NCBI GenBank assembly: GCA_025360015.1
Contig: JANYCZ010000064.1
Coordinates: 1-64,000 of the forward strand
Source of the DNA: Verrucomicrobiota bacterium
Lineage (GTDB): Bacteria > Verrucomicrobiota > Verrucomicrobiia > Verrucomicrobiales > Verrucomicrobiaceae
Length of the DNA: 64,000 bases
Direction: 5' to 3'
This document shows positions 51,101-58,505 of the stretch, one piece after another; the first letter of the stretch is position 1, and the number at the start of each line of letters is the position of its first letter. Made by a program: the position numbers and the translations under genes. Under the pieces are notes generated by a model, which did not search any database, was not told where the DNA came from, and saw only the letters and a program-made list of their open reading frames with translations.

Positions 51101-52260
51101 TCCCGCAGACCGATCTCGATGGCCCCACCGTCGAGAGGCTTGCCACCGTGCTCGGCAATGATCCTGCACTCGAAAAACTCCAGCAGCAGCTCGGCGGCAT
51201 CTTCCGCGAAGTCTTGCTGCTCGATGGAGAAGACACGGCGTGGGTCGATTCCAGGATCCCGCTCGAAGGCCCCTTCACCGTCGAAGCCTGGGTGCGTCTT
51301 GCCGAAGGAATCAGCAATGCCGACAGCCTCCTTGGCACATCCGGTGGCGTGGACATGAACTTCTTCGGTTCCAAGTTCCGCGTCTATGCCGGCTCCGAGT
51401 TGAAGGATGTTTGCGTGGCGACGAAGCCCATGACACCCGATCTCTGGACGCATCTCGCCGTCACCCGCGATGAGAAAAATATCATCCGCATCTACCAAAA
51501 CGGCGAGCTCGATGCCACAGGCACCAAGCCGGCACCTGCCAAATGGGAGAACTGTAAAATCGGCTGGAGTGGTCCCAAGCAAGGCACGGAAGGCGTCATC
51601 ACCGAGTTCCGCGTGTGGAAAACAGCCCGCAGCGCCCAGGAAATTCGAGCCTCGTTTGACCGTTCTGTAGTACCGGCTTCAGCCGGTTCCGATCTCACCT
51701 ACTCATCCTCAGACCGGCTAAAGCCTGAACTAAAAAACATCTTTGGAAAAGGCGCGCGCATGGCCAAAACCATCGACACCCCACCGCTGCTCACTGAAGA
51801 GCAAGCCAAAGCCCTCGACACCAAATTCGCCCGCTTCACCGCACTCGCCCCCACAGGCAATGCCGCCAACGGCAAGGTCCTCAGCGCCCTTTGCATGGCC
51901 TGCCATCAGATCGGCAATGCCGGCGGCCAGATCGGCCCGAATCTGAGTGGCGTTGGCGCGATGGGCCTCGAGGCTGTGCTGCGCAACATCCTCACCCCGA
52001 ACGCCGCGATGGAGCCCGGCTACCGCATCTACCGTGTTGAGATGAAAAACGGCGACCTCATTGATGCCTTCTTCGTGAGCGAAGACAAGAATGCCACCAT
52101 CATCCGCCAGCCCGGTTTGCAGGATCGTCGCCTCAATAAAAAGGACATCCGCAGCACCAAGTTCATTCGCCGCTCACTCATGCCGGAGGGCTTGCTGGAC
52201 ACCTTGCAGGATCAGCAGGTGGCCGATTTGCTGGCTTATTTGATGACCCTGAAAGGATAG
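48148..52260 (+). CDS. PVC-type multidomain protein: DUF1080, beta-propeller, HEAT, LamG, cytochrome c
   Basis: 1,370 residues with a signal peptide (MKYFFSLLLLTTALHA). Domains in order: DUF1080/3-keto-disaccharide-hydrolase-like (about 18-205, SLFDGKTLDGWDY), a PVC-type membrane-bound dehydrogenase-like propeller (about 255-640, GRMWTQTALEYP and RPVGLTNGPDGCIYIVDWYNK), HEAT-like helical repeats (about 700-1020), a LamG/concanavalin domain (about 1025-1165, FTVEAWVRL), a repeat-derived linker (about 1174-1195) and a C-terminal cytochrome c domain with haem-binding Cys1249, Cys1252 and His1253 (CMACH). A role in periplasmic sugar oxidation passing electrons to haem is a reasonable inference. 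The gene is alone in its unit. Confidence 0.9.
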   Translation: MKYFFSLLLLTTALHADPVSLFDGKTLDGWDYDPKIWRVEDGMITGGSTTEKIKENHFICSKKNYHNFDLKLKIKVSGDPKTGMLNSGIQIRSLRVPGGAHMTGYQVDCGAGWFGKIYDEFRRNKVVWTPTPEQQAALDKAIDVFGWNEYRIRAEGPRIQTWINGVHCIDYTETDKNIALDGLIGPQVHSGGVCLVQVKDVTIEELPPTAGAPTWESLGGIDAARKLVAPPPKPQADATAAPKRDVSYNNIQSTALSAEEQLKKFHLPEGYEIELVVKESEGLGKFVSVYFDQRGRMWTQTALEYPVDANENPAAAEAVYAAHGKDKVLVYPRESVNAPIPAGGLTHPTVFAEGLAIPTGMLPWGNGDTCYVQHGHDLKLYKDTNGDGKADTFDVILTGFGVQDSHLFPHQFTRAPGGWIWMAQGLFNNSKVHKPGSDVIVEYPKCGMARFRPDGSDFEMTSVGPNNIWGLVITGEGEAFIQEANDYGYPIMPFHEYAYYPGGMEALKKSYQPDFPPQAEFRMGGTGLSGLALIESGTLRDTKAAHTMAVANPITSKIQTLGMHRDGAYWKLEQLADLITCDDPFFRPVGLTNGPDGCIYIVDWYNKIISHNEVPRTHPDRDKTRGRIWRVKPKGAKTEVADFTKLSRDDLNASLKDGPIGKTQIAWQTLNDRKQLPASHWAASEYAYPKESIQIRAIGRNLSDHNIGELLAFAKPSLPGPLGQSSRGPKQIPVREAYDREFERFLVRMFLERHPQVVAKFLDSEAATKLPVEARVLASLALEPKNSVSRVAKLLPLLDRAPNDEELLRLAQFPALPGVGTSLKALLTNEKSHTSVAEKLLAQRTKLDSAQIAPLLTETAREMLQGDANTLALQLIGGFQLTALESDLIALLNQHPSPALLNALRDLRSSAADIFASLAKSDADPLIRDAALEALAASRAPDAAPKLLALYPDLPPAQRKAALTTLASTKAGAQTIVTALLDKKLPQTDLDGPTVERLATVLGNDPALEKLQQQLGGIFREVLLLDGEDTAWVDSRIPLEGPFTVEAWVRLAEGISNADSLLGTSGGVDMNFFGSKFRVYAGSELKDVCVATKPMTPDLWTHLAVTRDEKNIIRIYQNGELDATGTKPAPAKWENCKIGWSGPKQGTEGVITEFRVWKTARSAQEIRASFDRSVVPASAGSDLTYSSSDRLKPELKNIFGKGARMAKTIDTPPLLTEEQAKALDTKFARFTALAPTGNAANGKVLSALCMACHQIGNAGGQIGPNLSGVGAMGLEAVLRNILTPNAAMEPGYRIYRVEMKNGDLIDAFFVSEDKNATIIRQPGLQDRRLNKKDIRSTKFIRRSLMPEGLLDTLQDQQVADLLAYLMTLKG
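51669..51731. repeat. hairpin repeat translated in frame inside the DUF1080/cytochrome c gene
   Basis: Arms AGTACCGGCTTCAGCCGGT (51669-51687) and its partner at 51713-51731 form a 19-base inverted repeat with three mismatches. Its core, GGCTTYAGCC, matches the architecture of the intergenic repeats at 38678 and 58433. It encodes about 21 residues between the LamG and cytochrome c domains without breaking the frame. Confidence 0.65.
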
Positions 52261-52263
52261 CCC

Positions 52264-52382
52264 CAAGGAGCGGGACCTGCCAAGTCCCGGCTTGGGGTGT
52301 TTTAAAAGCGCCCCCAAACTCAACCCCCAGCCAGGACTTGGCAAGTCCTGCTCCTTGTACTTGGCAAGTCCCGCTCCTTGGG
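52264..52382. repeat. dispersed repeat (family B), three copies
   Basis: One forward copy (52264-52289) and two reverse copies (52333-52357, 52359-52382) of the CAAGGAGCGGGACTTGCCAA unit lie within 119 bases, immediately after the stop at 52260 and before the kinase-like gene at 52395. Forward and reverse copies can pair into a long hairpin. Another pair is found at 44401-44471. Confidence 0.8.
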
Positions 52383-52394
52383 ATAAGCCCAGCA

Positions 52395-53615
52395 ATGCCA
52401 ACCACCTCCAACGATCCCACCTCCAAACCTGCCGCACCTGCAGATTTGGAAATCAAAGATGCCCAGCTCATCTTCAATCATGTCTGGAAGCAGCTCGAAG
52501 CGGACTATGGCCGTGAACGCCTGCGCTTTCCGAAGGAGCTGATCCTGCTTGGTGGGGCGCCCGGCGCGGGCAAGGGCACCAACACGGATTTCATCCGCAA
52601 AGTGCGCGGCATCACCGCGCAGCCGATTGTTGTCAGCGCTCTCCTCGACAGCCCGGAAGCCCAAAAGCTCAAATCTCAGGGTGGCATGGTGGGCGACCGC
52701 GAAGTGGTGGGCATCCTCATTCGCAAGCTGCTCGAAGCTGAGCAGCAAAATGGTGCGATCCTCGATGGCTTCCCACGCACCAAGGTGCAGGTGGAGTGTT
52801 TGAAAATGCTCTTTGACGAGATGATTCGCCTGCGCCGTGATTTCTCGGAAACACCGGACGCCGCGCATTTCAAACAGCCCATCTTCCACATCATGGTGCT
52901 GTTTGTCGATGAGGCGGAAAGCATCGCCCGCCAGCTCAAGCGCGGGAAAGAAGTGCTCGCGCACAACGCAGAAGTCCACAGCTCAGGGCTGGGCGATCTG
53001 TGGGAAGAACGGGCCACCGACTTTGACTCTGCGCTGGCGCGCAATCGCTACAAGGTCTTCAAAGAGAAGACCTACGACGCGCTCGTTTCCCTCAAGGAGA
53101 TCTTCCACTACCACTTCATCAATGCGCAGGCACCGCTGGAACTAGTTCAGGACAACATCGTTCGCGAGCTCGAATACCAAAGCTCCCTCGAACTCGACCC
53201 GCGCACCTTCGACCAGTTGCGCGATCTGCCGCTGGCCAGCGAAATCGTGCGACATGCGCGCCAGGATCTCGTGCGCCGTCTCGACGCCTACAAGGTGGAG
53301 AAACCGGAGCTCATGCTCGCGGTGGTCACATTCATTCAGGACAAGATGATGCCCATCATCGTCCGCCACGCGATCTCCGGCCGCGCGGACATCAATTCTG
53401 AAGACAAGCTCTTTCATGACCCCGAAGCACTGGCGATGCTCATCGACATCTTCTCGGAACGCGGCTACCACGCCACAGCGGACCTTCACCGCATCGAAAT
53501 CCCGGAACGCTTTGACTTGCAGACCGGCCAGATTCACTGCCGCAAGAAAAAAGTCTTCCGCTTCCGCATCATCTTCAAAGGCTCAGAGATTCGCCGCGGT
53601 CAGTTCATGGCCTGA
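52395..53615 (+). CDS. adenylate-kinase-like nucleoside monophosphate kinase with C-terminal extension
   Basis: 406 residues from ATG 52395 (MPTTSND). The frame is open upstream only because it reads through the family B repeats. The P-loop is LLGGAPGAGKGTN near residue 48, and AILDGFPRT near residue 118 is the adenylate kinase NMP-binding signature. The domain probably spans residues 40-230. The usual compact LID is not recognisable; instead a charged helical region follows. Another 170 residues, mostly helical, end in RKKKVFRFRIIFKGSEIRRGQ and have no clear match. Typical adenylate kinases have 180-220 residues, so this is about twice the usual size. The substrate is uncertain. Confidence 0.8.
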   Translation: MPTTSNDPTSKPAAPADLEIKDAQLIFNHVWKQLEADYGRERLRFPKELILLGGAPGAGKGTNTDFIRKVRGITAQPIVVSALLDSPEAQKLKSQGGMVGDREVVGILIRKLLEAEQQNGAILDGFPRTKVQVECLKMLFDEMIRLRRDFSETPDAAHFKQPIFHIMVLFVDEAESIARQLKRGKEVLAHNAEVHSSGLGDLWEERATDFDSALARNRYKVFKEKTYDALVSLKEIFHYHFINAQAPLELVQDNIVRELEYQSSLELDPRTFDQLRDLPLASEIVRHARQDLVRRLDAYKVEKPELMLAVVTFIQDKMMPIIVRHAISGRADINSEDKLFHDPEALAMLIDIFSERGYHATADLHRIEIPERFDLQTGQIHCRKKKVFRFRIIFKGSEIRRGQFMA

Positions 53616-53640
53616 GACACTGCGAATGCCCGCCCCGCCG

Positions 53641-54546
53641 TCAGGGCTTGGTGATTTCCACCCGGTAGAACTTGCTCGTCCCCGTGGCGCTCATATCCGT
53701 GACGGTCCGCTGGGTGCCGTTGTCGCTGGTGGTGAAGCTGGTGAGCTCACTCCACACGGCGCCTGAACCCAGTGTCGGACTGGCTTTGACGGTGTAGGTG
53801 CGGTCAAGCAGCATCGGGCTGATCACGATCTGCATCTGGCCAGGCTGGTTTGGTACGGTTGTATTGCTGAGCAGGAAGCGTGAGGTGGCGTCATTCGGCA
53901 CCAGTCCGGCGGTGAATTTGAAGAGGTTTGTCAGTCCACTCCCATCGCTCACGAAGCCGGGCGCGGCATTAGGGTTGTTCTGGCCAAAATACTGCACCTG
54001 CCAGGAATCGGCGATGCCATCACCTGCGTAGCGACCGAGATCATCATTGCCGATGTTAAGGATCGTCAGATTCAGTATGCTGCTGGCCCCGAAGTAACTT
54101 CCCTGCACTGTTGCGGCGGTGTCTTGATACACATGGCCAGCGGTGGCGAGGCCACCGCTGATGGTGATGCTGGGTCCGTTTAGGACGCTCCAGGTCAGGG
54201 CATTGGCAATTGACGCCAGAATAGTGCCATCATCCAGCATGGCGGTGGCGCTGAACTGGCTGGTGGCTGCCTCGTTTAGCGTCGTGGGTGCGGCAGCGAC
54301 TTGCAATGAAGTGACTTCATAAAGCTGGCCGAGGTAACCGCTCTTTGCAGTCTCGGCCGGCGCAGCCGCATTAGAAATGCCACTGACACCTCCTGCACTG
54401 CCGTCATTTTGATAGTTCACGCTGGCTGCGCGCTGGCCGCCGCCATCGTTGCTCTCGGCAGTGAGGGAGTAACTAGCACTCGTGCGCGGACCAGCATGCA
54501 GCGCGCTGGCACAGAGCAGGAGGAAGAGCGAGGATGCGATTTTCAT
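53641..54546 (-). CDS. exported PVC protein with C-terminal autotransporter-like sorting region
   Basis: 301 residues from ATG 54546 (MKIASSLFLLLCASALHA, signal peptide). The mature start PRTSASYSLTAESNDGGGQRAASVNYQNDGSAGG matches a family of small Verrucomicrobia surface proteins I recall only by pattern. The middle is Thr/Ala-rich beta structure. The C-terminus ends NGTQRTVTDMSATGTSKFYRVEITKP, resembling the end of the giant protein of this window (KFMRLKV). The function is unknown, probably cell surface. It lies downstream of the short remnant at 54578. Confidence 0.75.
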   Translation of the reverse strand: MKIASSLFLLLCASALHAGPRTSASYSLTAESNDGGGQRAASVNYQNDGSAGGVSGISNAAAPAETAKSGYLGQLYEVTSLQVAAAPTTLNEAATSQFSATAMLDDGTILASIANALTWSVLNGPSITISGGLATAGHVYQDTAATVQGSYFGASSILNLTILNIGNDDLGRYAGDGIADSWQVQYFGQNNPNAAPGFVSDGSGLTNLFKFTAGLVPNDATSRFLLSNTTVPNQPGQMQIVISPMLLDRTYTVKASPTLGSGAVWSELTSFTTSDNGTQRTVTDMSATGTSKFYRVEITKP

Positions 54547-54577
54547 GAGATTGGCGGGGCAAGGAGGAAAAGGGCTG

Positions 54578-54721
54578 TCAGTGAGGAACATGGAGAAATT
54601 CGGCCTGCTTGATGCGGATGGTGGTGCAGGAGAAGCGACCTTGACAGCTGATCAACTGAGGCACGTGGGCATGAAGAGTCGTGATGCCAAGCATGGCAAA
54701 CAGAATGGCAGCGAGTCTCAT
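54578..54721 (-). pseudogene. N-terminal remnant of a secreted PQLIxYQGR-type protein
   Basis: From ATG 54721 the frame gives MRLAAILFAMLGITTLHAHV (a signal peptide), then PQLISCQGRFSC, and stops after 47 codons. PQLI[SN]YQGR right after the signal peptide is the start of a family of longer exported proteins that usually sit beside a protein of the PRTSA type, exactly the gene downstream. Here Tyr is Cys and the rest of the protein is gone. I take it as a decayed gene. It could instead be a short real peptide. Confidence 0.45.
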
Positions 54722-54780
54722 CAGGAGTCGGTTCTGAACGTTGGTAATCAAACGAGTTTGCACCCAAGGATAAAGATCAG

Positions 54781-54869
54781 GGTTAATTCAGCTCTTTGCC
54801 TACAACAAGGCGAAATAATTCGTTGTCAAAATTAACCAGCAGGCAAGCATGTGGCATTATCCGCCACAT
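54781..54869. promoter_or_regulatory. AT-rich palindromic region between divergent genes
   Basis: GGTTAATT (54781-54788) and AATTAACC (54830-54837) are exact inverses, and ATGTGGC/GCCACAT (54849-54855/54863-54869) form a second small stem. The stretch is AT-rich compared with its surroundings and lies in the 284 bases between the remnant at 54721 and the HslV-like gene at 55006. It may hold promoters or an operator; nothing more specific can be said. Confidence 0.3.
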
Positions 54870-54967
54870 TCGAGCCTGCCCACTACACCCATGCAGCCTC
54901 GCCGAATGCGCGTCTGCAACAGCGCAGCCGGAGTGAGGCAGTATCTGACCCTGGCGACGTGAGACAC

Positions 54968-54993
54968 TTGCACGGCTGCATGGCCGCCGCTAG
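54968..54993 (+). promoter_or_regulatory. candidate promoter of the HslV-like gene
   Basis: TTGCAC (54968-54973) and CTAG (54990-54993) are 16 bases apart, with the ATG only 12 bases further on. It matches the short-leader pattern seen at 10520 and 62731. Confidence 0.28.
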
Positions 54994-55005
54994 TCATGCC
55001 TCCTC

Positions 55006-55608
55006 ATGTCCACCATCGTTGTAGCTCAAAAAAATGGCGTCGCTTGCATTGGCGCTGACACGCTCAGCTGTCTCGGCTCATTGCGTCAGAAGGCGCAGCA
55101 CGTCGTCAACAAGACCAAGATCACCAAGATTGATGACACCTTCATCGGTCTCACAGGCACCTCGGCGAGCCTGGTGGTGATGAACAGCTACTTTTCCAAC
55201 CCAGACCGCCCGCGCGATTTCTCCTCCAGCGAAGCCATTTTTGAAACCTTCCGTCATTCGCACGGCTGGCTGAAAGCTGAGTACTTCATGGCCGCCATGC
55301 CTGACAAGGGCGAGGAATACGAGACCACGCAGTTCTACGGCCTCATGGCCAACCCCCACGGCATCTTCGCCATCTACTCGTACCGGTCCGCGCAGCAGTT
55401 TCACAAATTCTGGGCCGCCGGCTCAGGCCGCGACTACGCCCTCGGTGCTATGCAGACGGCGTATGACAAGGGCAAAACCGCCGAGGAAATCGCCCGCGCC
55501 GGACTCGAAGCCGCCGCTGAATTTGACAGCGCCACCAGTGCGCCGTTTGAGATTCACAATGTGCCGCTGCTCTCCGCTGCGAAACCCAAAGCCACCCGCA
55601 AGAAATAG
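55006..55608 (+). CDS. HslV/proteasome-beta-like Ntn hydrolase with N-terminal serine
   Basis: 200 residues. After removal of Met1 the protein begins STIVVAQKNGVACIGAD. Counted from Ser1 this puts Asp at position 17, as in HslV and proteasome beta subunits (TTIVSVRRNG...GD). A Lys near position 35 can fill the Lys33 role, and GSGRDYALGAM corresponds to the GSGGPYA motif. The nucleophile would thus be Ser rather than Thr. HslV needs the HslU ATPase, and no hslU is next to it. The next gene, an esterase-like hydrolase, starts 32 bp later. Proteolytic activity is an inference. Confidence 0.75.
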   Translation: MSTIVVAQKNGVACIGADTLSCLGSLRQKAQHVVNKTKITKIDDTFIGLTGTSASLVVMNSYFSNPDRPRDFSSSEAIFETFRHSHGWLKAEYFMAAMPDKGEEYETTQFYGLMANPHGIFAIYSYRSAQQFHKFWAAGSGRDYALGAMQTAYDKGKTAEEIARAGLEAAAEFDSATSAPFEIHNVPLLSAAKPKATRKK

Positions 55609-55640
55609 CTCCCTTCGACTTTCTTCTCTCTTCTCCAACC

Positions 55641-57659
55641 ATGAAGCGTCTCCTCCTCCCCTTCCTCGCTCTCAGCGCAGCTCTTGCCGATGCCCCCAAG
55701 GACAATCAAGCTGCGACCGTGCGCCCTGTGCCACCTCCTGGCGTGGCCGTTCCAGAGGCGGACCGTGCCCGGCTCACGGAAGGTTTGAAGAAACTCCGCA
55801 GCGCCATTGATGATGCCACCAGGGCACAGGCGAAAAATCCACAGCTTGCCGATCTGCTACCCGACATTGAGATTTACCACAAGGCAGTCGATTGGGCACT
55901 GCGCTACAACGAGGTGCACAAGCTGGGTGAACTCAAAAGCGCGGATGAAATCATCGCCGAAGGCCTGCAACGTGCCGAGCAGTTCAAGACCGGCCAGGTA
56001 CCGTGGACGAAGCTGAAGGGCCTGGTGGTGCGCGCTTACCGCTCCAAGATCGACGGCTCGGTGCAGCCCTATGGCATGGTCATTCCTGAGAGCTATGTGG
56101 GTGCGCCCGTGCGCATGGACATCTGGTGCCATGGACGAGGAGAGACGCTCAGCGAGCTCGCGTTCCTTGACCAGCGTAGAAAGCAGCTTGGCCAGATCAC
56201 GCCAAAGGGCGCTCTCGTGCTGCACGCCTATGGCCGTTACTGCTGCGCGAACAAGTTCGCGGGTGAGATCGATTTGATCGAAGCCATCGACCACGCCTCT
56301 AAATCTTACGCCATCGACGAAGACCGCATCATCGTGCGTGGCTTCAGCATGGGTGGCGCGGCGGCGTGGCAGTTTGCGGTGAATTACTCGGACAAATGGT
56401 GCGGTGCGAGTCCTGGCGCAGGCTTTGCCGAGACGCCGGAATTCCTCGGTGGCTCCCAGAACAAAGAGGTGAGTGGCGCTCCTTGGTATCAGCAGAAGCT
56501 CTGGCACTGGTACAACTCGACGGACAATGCTCTGAATTTGGAAAACTGCCCGACCGTGGCCTACAGTGGCGAGATCGACAAACAGAAGCAGGCCGCCGAT
56601 ATGATGGAAAAAGCGCTGCGTGGGGAGAACGTGGATCTCCTGCACATCATCGGTCCCCAAACCGCGCACAAGATTCATCCTGATTCGCTGATCGAAATCG
56701 AAAAGCGCCTCGCCAGCATCGCGGCCGTGGGGCGCAACCGTGCGCCGAAGGAAATCCATCTCTCCACCTGGTTCCTGCGCTACAACCACATGTTCTGGGT
56801 CACGGTGGATGCTCTGGAAGAGCATTGGGTGCGCGGCCGCATTCATGCCCGCATCACCGGCCCGTCCGAGATCACGATCAAACTGCAGAACATCAGCGCC
56901 TTCACGCTCGACATGCCTTCCGGCCACTGCCCGTTGCCCCTGCTCTATAAGCCCGTGGTCAGCATTGATGGTCAGCTCCTCGAAGTCACCCGCCCGAAAC
57001 TCGACCGCTCATGGCTCGTGCATTTCCAGATGAAGAACGGCAAGTGGACGCAGACGCTCGACAACGAGGGCGATGGCAAGCTGGTCAAGAAGCACGGCCT
57101 TGAAGGCCCGATTGATGACGCCTTCATGGACAAGTTCCTCTTCGTGAAACCTACCAAGGCCGGGGCCAGCGAGCAGGTGGATGCCTGGGCCAAGGCAGAA
57201 CTCGAACGCGCGCAGTTTGAATGGCGTCGGCAGTTCCGTGGTGACGCCCCGATCAAAGACGACACCGCCGTCAGTGACGCCGACATCGCCGCCAACAATC
57301 TCGTGCTGTGGGGCGACCCGCAGAGCAATGCCATTCTCGCCAAGATCGCCGACAAGCTGCCGATCCAGTGGTCCAAGGACAAGCTCGTCGCCAATGGCAA
57401 GACTTACGATGCGGCTACAAACGCACCCGTCCTCATCTATCCGAATCCGCTCAATCCCACGAAGTACGTCGTGATCAACAGTGGCTTCACCTATCGCGAA
57501 TTTGATTACCTCAACAACGCCAGTCAGGTGGCCAAGCTGCCCGACTGGGCGGTGATCGACCTCACCCAGCCCAAGACCAGCCAGGCCCCCGGTGGCATCA
57601 GCGATGCAGGATTCTTCGGCGAAAGCTGGGAATGGAAGGCCGCCCCCGTGAAGAAGTAG
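55641..57659 (+). CDS. exported alpha/beta hydrolase (prolyl-oligopeptidase/acetyl-xylan-esterase-like)
   Basis: 672 residues with a signal peptide (MKRLLLPFLALSAALA). A helical N-terminal part (about 30-110) precedes the alpha/beta hydrolase fold: PVRMDIWCHGRGE (oxyanion region), DEDRIIVRGFSMGGAAAW with nucleophile Ser236, and GPQTAHKIHPDSL with the likely catalytic His. The last 250 residues form an extra domain of unknown role. In PVC bacteria such proteins are annotated as prolyl oligopeptidases or esterases; the substrate cannot be fixed from sequence. It lies between the HslV-like gene and a SUMF1-like gene in one unit. Confidence 0.82.
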   Translation: MKRLLLPFLALSAALADAPKDNQAATVRPVPPPGVAVPEADRARLTEGLKKLRSAIDDATRAQAKNPQLADLLPDIEIYHKAVDWALRYNEVHKLGELKSADEIIAEGLQRAEQFKTGQVPWTKLKGLVVRAYRSKIDGSVQPYGMVIPESYVGAPVRMDIWCHGRGETLSELAFLDQRRKQLGQITPKGALVLHAYGRYCCANKFAGEIDLIEAIDHASKSYAIDEDRIIVRGFSMGGAAAWQFAVNYSDKWCGASPGAGFAETPEFLGGSQNKEVSGAPWYQQKLWHWYNSTDNALNLENCPTVAYSGEIDKQKQAADMMEKALRGENVDLLHIIGPQTAHKIHPDSLIEIEKRLASIAAVGRNRAPKEIHLSTWFLRYNHMFWVTVDALEEHWVRGRIHARITGPSEITIKLQNISAFTLDMPSGHCPLPLLYKPVVSIDGQLLEVTRPKLDRSWLVHFQMKNGKWTQTLDNEGDGKLVKKHGLEGPIDDAFMDKFLFVKPTKAGASEQVDAWAKAELERAQFEWRRQFRGDAPIKDDTAVSDADIAANNLVLWGDPQSNAILAKIADKLPIQWSKDKLVANGKTYDAATNAPVLIYPNPLNPTKYVVINSGFTYREFDYLNNASQVAKLPDWAVIDLTQPKTSQAPGGISDAGFFGESWEWKAAPVKK

Positions 57660-57662
57660 ACC

Positions 57663-58424
57663 ATGCAGCGCACGCTTCCAGCCCTCGTCCTGCTGTTGCT
57701 GGCGCACTACGCCAGCGCACAGACAGCCAAGGTCGAAACGGCATTCTCCAACACCCTGGAGATGCCGTTCGTGCGCGTCACGAGCATCGGCGTGCTGGTC
57801 TGCCGCTATGAGACGCGGGTGAAGGACTACCAGCCCTTCGCCACAGAAACGAACGTCGAGTGGAAGACGCCCGAGTTTCCGCAAACGCCCGATCATCCAG
57901 CCATCAATGTCAGCTTTGCGGAGGCGCTGACCTTCTGCGAATGGCTGGGCAAGAAAGAAGGCCGCAAGTACCGCCTGCTCACCGATCAGGAATGGAGCGT
58001 GCTGGCAGGCTTGCAGGAGAAGCCCGACCTCGCCCCCAATCAACAGCCGCCCAGCACAGGCATCCATCACTGGGGCAAGGCCCCGCTCTCCAATACCGTC
58101 GGCAATTTTTGCGACGAGGCCTTTGGCAAAAAGTACCACAACAGCTACGACGCCAAATGGCTGGAGATGGACGATGGCTACCCTGACACCGCCCCCGTCG
58201 GCAGCTACCCCGCCGATGCCAACGGTCTCTACGACTTCGCCGGCAACGTCTGGGAATGGGTCGATGGCTGGTACGACCCGCCCAACAACACCCTGCGCAT
58301 TGTCCGAGGCGGTGCCTTCCGCACCGGCGGCGAGAAACGCCTGCTAGCTTCCTTCCGCGGCCCCGACCCCTACAACGTGCACCTCGACAGCGTCGGGTTT
58401 CGGATAGTGTGCGAGAAGGAGTGA
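57663..58424 (+). CDS. short SUMF1-like exported protein, lacking the FGE cysteines
   Basis: 253 residues, signal peptide to about residue 20 (LLLLAHYASAQ), then one SUMF1 fold: NTLEMPFVRVTSIGVLVCRYETRVKDY, HPAINVSFAEALTFCEWLGKKEGRKYRLLTDQEW, GLYDFAGNVWEWVDGWY and RIVRGGAFRTGG. As in the protein at 40167, the two cysteines that bind copper in formylglycine-generating enzymes are absent after RGGA. It starts 3 bp after the hydrolase stop, so the two are co-translated. Confidence 0.88.
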   Translation: MQRTLPALVLLLLAHYASAQTAKVETAFSNTLEMPFVRVTSIGVLVCRYETRVKDYQPFATETNVEWKTPEFPQTPDHPAINVSFAEALTFCEWLGKKEGRKYRLLTDQEWSVLAGLQEKPDLAPNQQPPSTGIHHWGKAPLSNTVGNFCDEAFGKKYHNSYDAKWLEMDDGYPDTAPVGSYPADANGLYDFAGNVWEWVDGWYDPPNNTLRIVRGGAFRTGGEKRLLASFRGPDPYNVHLDSVGFRIVCEKE

Positions 58425-58432
58425 GTCCGTAA

Positions 58433-58498
58433 AGTACTCATGAGCTTTAGCTCGTTCTGAAAAACGCGCCGCACTGCCCAGACAAAGCCAAAGCTCAA
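58433..58498. repeat. dispersed hairpin repeat (family A), copy 2
   Basis: The left arm (from 58433, AGTACTCATGAGCTTTAGCT) closely matches the repeat at 38678. The right arm (about 58476-58497) is a poorer inverse (about 15 of 19 bases). The element fills the gap between the convergent SUMF1-like and apaG genes, where a hairpin could end both transcripts. Confidence 0.65.
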
Positions 58499-58505
58499 TC
58501 CCCCT

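Noticed and set aside
52338..52394. N-terminal extension of the kinase-like protein (MASPAPCTWQ...)
   Set aside because: These codons are translated family B repeat DNA; the ATG at 52395 gives a normal start after the repeat.
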